NCBI RefSeq assembly: GCF_001014645.1
Contig: NZ_LASZ01000011.1
Location: forward strand, 1-64,000
Direction: 5' to 3'
DNA from: Luteimonas sp. FCS-9
Lineage (GTDB): Bacteria; Pseudomonadota; Gammaproteobacteria; Xanthomonadales; Xanthomonadaceae
Length of the DNA: 64,000 bases
Each line of letters opens with the position of its first letter. Positions within the stretch are counted from its first letter, which is position 1. The position numbers were made by a program, and so were the translations under genes. Below are positions 62,362-64,000 of this stretch, piece after piece. The notes beneath the pieces are model-generated. The model was given only the letters and a program-made list of their open reading frames with translations. It was not told where the DNA came from and did not search any database.

Positions 62362-64000
62362 CGGCCCGGCTCCGCGACCGCCTCGCGGGCGGGCTGCGCG
62401 GGCGCGGCGTCCGTGCGACCGGCCAGGTCCTCGTGCAGGATGCGCCGGATCTCCAGGATCGCCGGCGCGGTCTCCTGCACGCTGTGGCCCGAGACGATGA
62501 CCTTCTCCGACAGCGCGCCGGGCAGATGGGCGCTGCGGTAGGGCACCAGGCCGTCGTCGCTGTCGGCCAGCGCGCCCTCGCCGCTGCGCCGGGCCACGAT
62601 CGAATGCAGCCGCACCGCGGGCGCGATCGGCAGTTGCGCGGCTGCGCGCACGAACGGATCGTCCTGGGACAGGTTGTCGATGCTGTTTGGCGAACGCGCG
62701 TCGCGCCCGCGGGCGTCGTCGCCGGCCAGCGCCTGGATCACGTCGCCGAAGCCCTCGAGCAGCGTCAGCGGCAACCGAACCAGCCGCGACATCCAGCGCC
62801 CGAGCCGGCTCCCGGCGACCTCGGTGCCGCGGTGCGGGGCGGCGATGAACACCGCGCGCCCGACCTGCGGCAGCGGCTCGAAGCGCAGCATCGGCTCGAG
62901 CCGCGGGCGGATCCGCGCCAGCCGCGCCGGATCGAGTTCGCGCGACTCGGTGACCGCGTTCCACAGCGCATCGCCCGACGAGGACACCAGCAGCCGCGCG
63001 ATCACCCCGCCCATGCTGTGGCCGACCAGCACGATGTCGCGCGAGGCCGGCGCCTGCCCGCCCGGATCGAAGTGCGCCAGCGTCTCGAGCACCAGCCGGC
63101 GGATCTCCGCCTGGTTCAACGCGATCGGCATGTTGGTCGGGTAGTAGACCTGCCAGACCTGGTAGTTCTGCCGCAGCGCCTCGTCGCCCATGATCTCGTT
63201 GGCGACGTTGACCCAGGCCTCCGGGCTGCTCGCTAGGCCGTGAAGCATCAGCACGATCCTGCGCTGCGGGTCGTAGGGCTGCATCAGGTACAGGTGCGGG
63301 CGCTCGATGCCGCGCTCGCGGCCCAGCAGCGTGCGCAGCGACTGCACCGCGAAGCCCGAGCGCGCCAGCCACAGCCCGTAGCCGGCGCTGAAGTTCGCCG
63401 CCAGCGGCACGGCCTGGCCGCGCAGCGCGATCGTGTCCTCGACATAGGGATCGTGCGCGCTGACCTGCACCTCGCGCATGGCCAGCACCGCCGCCGCGTC
63501 CTCGCCCGGGAAGCGGAACAGCACCGTCAGGCTCGGCGAGGGCATCTCGCTCCACGCCGGCGGCGGCCGCCGCCTGGCCGGCGCGTCGCCGGCGTCGGGC
63601 ACCACCGGCGCGACGACCGCGACCGGATCGTCGGCCATCACCGCGACCAGTTCGGCGCCGAAGCCGTCGCGCCGGTAGATGCTGCGCAGGCCCTGGAACG
63701 CCAGCGACGACGCCGGCAGCAGTTCCTGCGGCATCGTCGTGCCCTCGGGCAGGCGCACGCCGGCCATGTCGAGGTGCAGCGTCCAGCCGGCGGCCTCGAC
63801 CGGGCCGGTGTCGGCGGGATCGCCGGCCGGCGACGCGCTGCGGATGCGGGTGTCGAACAGCTGCGTCGACGCTTCCTGCACCGCCTGGTTGTACCAGTCG
63901 CGGACCTGGGTCTGGCGGTCCTCGAACGCGCGCTCGCCGGGCGTGCGGGCGGTGTGGAACAGGTAGGCGTAGGCGTGGCGCGCGGCCTCGAGCAGCGCCT
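62358..64000 (-). CDS. Alpha/beta hydrolase, 5' end beyond window
   Basis: At least 547 codons are visible; the frame runs out of the right edge without a convincing start, so the N-terminus is missing. The hydrolase domain has the oxyanion region VLMLHGLASSPEAWVNV, nucleophile elbow VGHSMGGVIARLLVSS, and the AAPHRGTEVAGSRLG motif; SDDGLVPYRSAHLPGA and SGHSVQETAPAI supply the late acid and histidine. The pattern fits the DUF676/PGAP1-like lipase group, often envelope-associated. Translation is coupled to gltS. Confidence 0.85.
   Translation of the reverse strand, partial: ALLEAARHAYAYLFHTARTPGERAFEDRQTQVRDWYNQAVQEASTQLFDTRIRSASPAGDPADTGPVEAAGWTLHLDMAGVRLPEGTTMPQELLPASSLAFQGLRSIYRRDGFGAELVAVMADDPVAVVAPVVPDAGDAPARRRPPPAWSEMPSPSLTVLFRFPGEDAAAVLAMREVQVSAHDPYVEDTIALRGQAVPLAANFSAGYGLWLARSGFAVQSLRTLLGRERGIERPHLYLMQPYDPQRRIVLMLHGLASSPEAWVNVANEIMGDEALRQNYQVWQVYYPTNMPIALNQAEIRRLVLETLAHFDPGGQAPASRDIVLVGHSMGGVIARLLVSSSGDALWNAVTESRELDPARLARIRPRLEPMLRFEPLPQVGRAVFIAAPHRGTEVAGSRLGRWMSRLVRLPLTLLEGFGDVIQALAGDDARGRDARSPNSIDNLSQDDPFVRAAAQLPIAPAVRLHSIVARRSGEGALADSDDGLVPYRSAHLPGALSEKVIVSGHSVQETAPAILEIRRILHEDLAGRTDAAPAQPAREAVAEPGR

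Overview
The window is very GC-rich (roughly 70% by eye), has short gaps between genes and many ATGA start/stop overlaps. The gene content (a frmR-frmA-frmB formaldehyde cluster, a bioB-bioF-bioH-bioC cluster divergent from comF, engB next to cytochrome c4 and DsbA genes, a full mla operon) and the intergenic palindromes point to the Xanthomonadaceae/Lysobacteraceae, most likely a Lysobacter or Luteimonas relative. This is inferred from remembered protein similarity; no search was run.

Layout. 1-979: an IS481-type insertion sequence running off the left edge. 1-10.6 kb: two oxidoreductases, a lipoprotein methyltransferase, rluE, a response-regulator/histidine-kinase hybrid, an M28 peptidase lipoprotein and an osmoprotectant-type ABC transporter. 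10.6-13.4 kb: a membrane-protein remnant and an acquired-looking hipA/hipB locus whose hipA is broken. 13.4-21.3 kb: rhomboid protease, mnmG, a non-coding interval with a sigma-54-type promoter and a strong terminator, then a run of small metabolic and envelope genes. 21.4-27.8 kb: the biotin operon bioB-bioF-DMT transporter-bioH-bioC on the minus strand, with a BirA-type operator, divergent from comF. 27.9-30.6 kb: frmR-frmA-yqcC-frmB with a visible FrmR-type operator. 30.8-36.3 kb: a five-gene type IV minor-pilin operon ending in a 782-residue beta-solenoid protein, followed by a divergent HTH regulator and a PilE paralogue that has lost its prepilin cleavage motif. 36.3-42.7 kb: ppc, gshA, an AraC regulator and a metallo-beta-lactamase-fold hydrolase. 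43.1-44.7 kb: a secreted trypsin-like protease with a CRP/Clp-like promoter. 44.8-57.6 kb: engB, cytochrome c4, two DsbA-like proteins, an EEP hydrolase, rlmI, an NHL/LytM fusion, a Tat-exported aldo/keto reductase, rmuC and glutathione peroxidase. 56.5-61.0 kb: mlaFEDCB plus mlaA (outer-membrane lipid asymmetry). 61.1-64.0 kb: gltS and a truncated alpha/beta hydrolase.

Intergenic DNA carries at least four dispersed repeat families: C/G-rich palindromes, a larger multi-hairpin element in two copies, a GATTCGGGATTCG-type inverted pair, and GTAG-headed REP sequences. The most unusual loci are the beta-solenoid pilin operon with its degenerate pilin and regulator, and the predicted sigma-54-driven small RNA. 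No tRNA, rRNA or CRISPR array was recognised.
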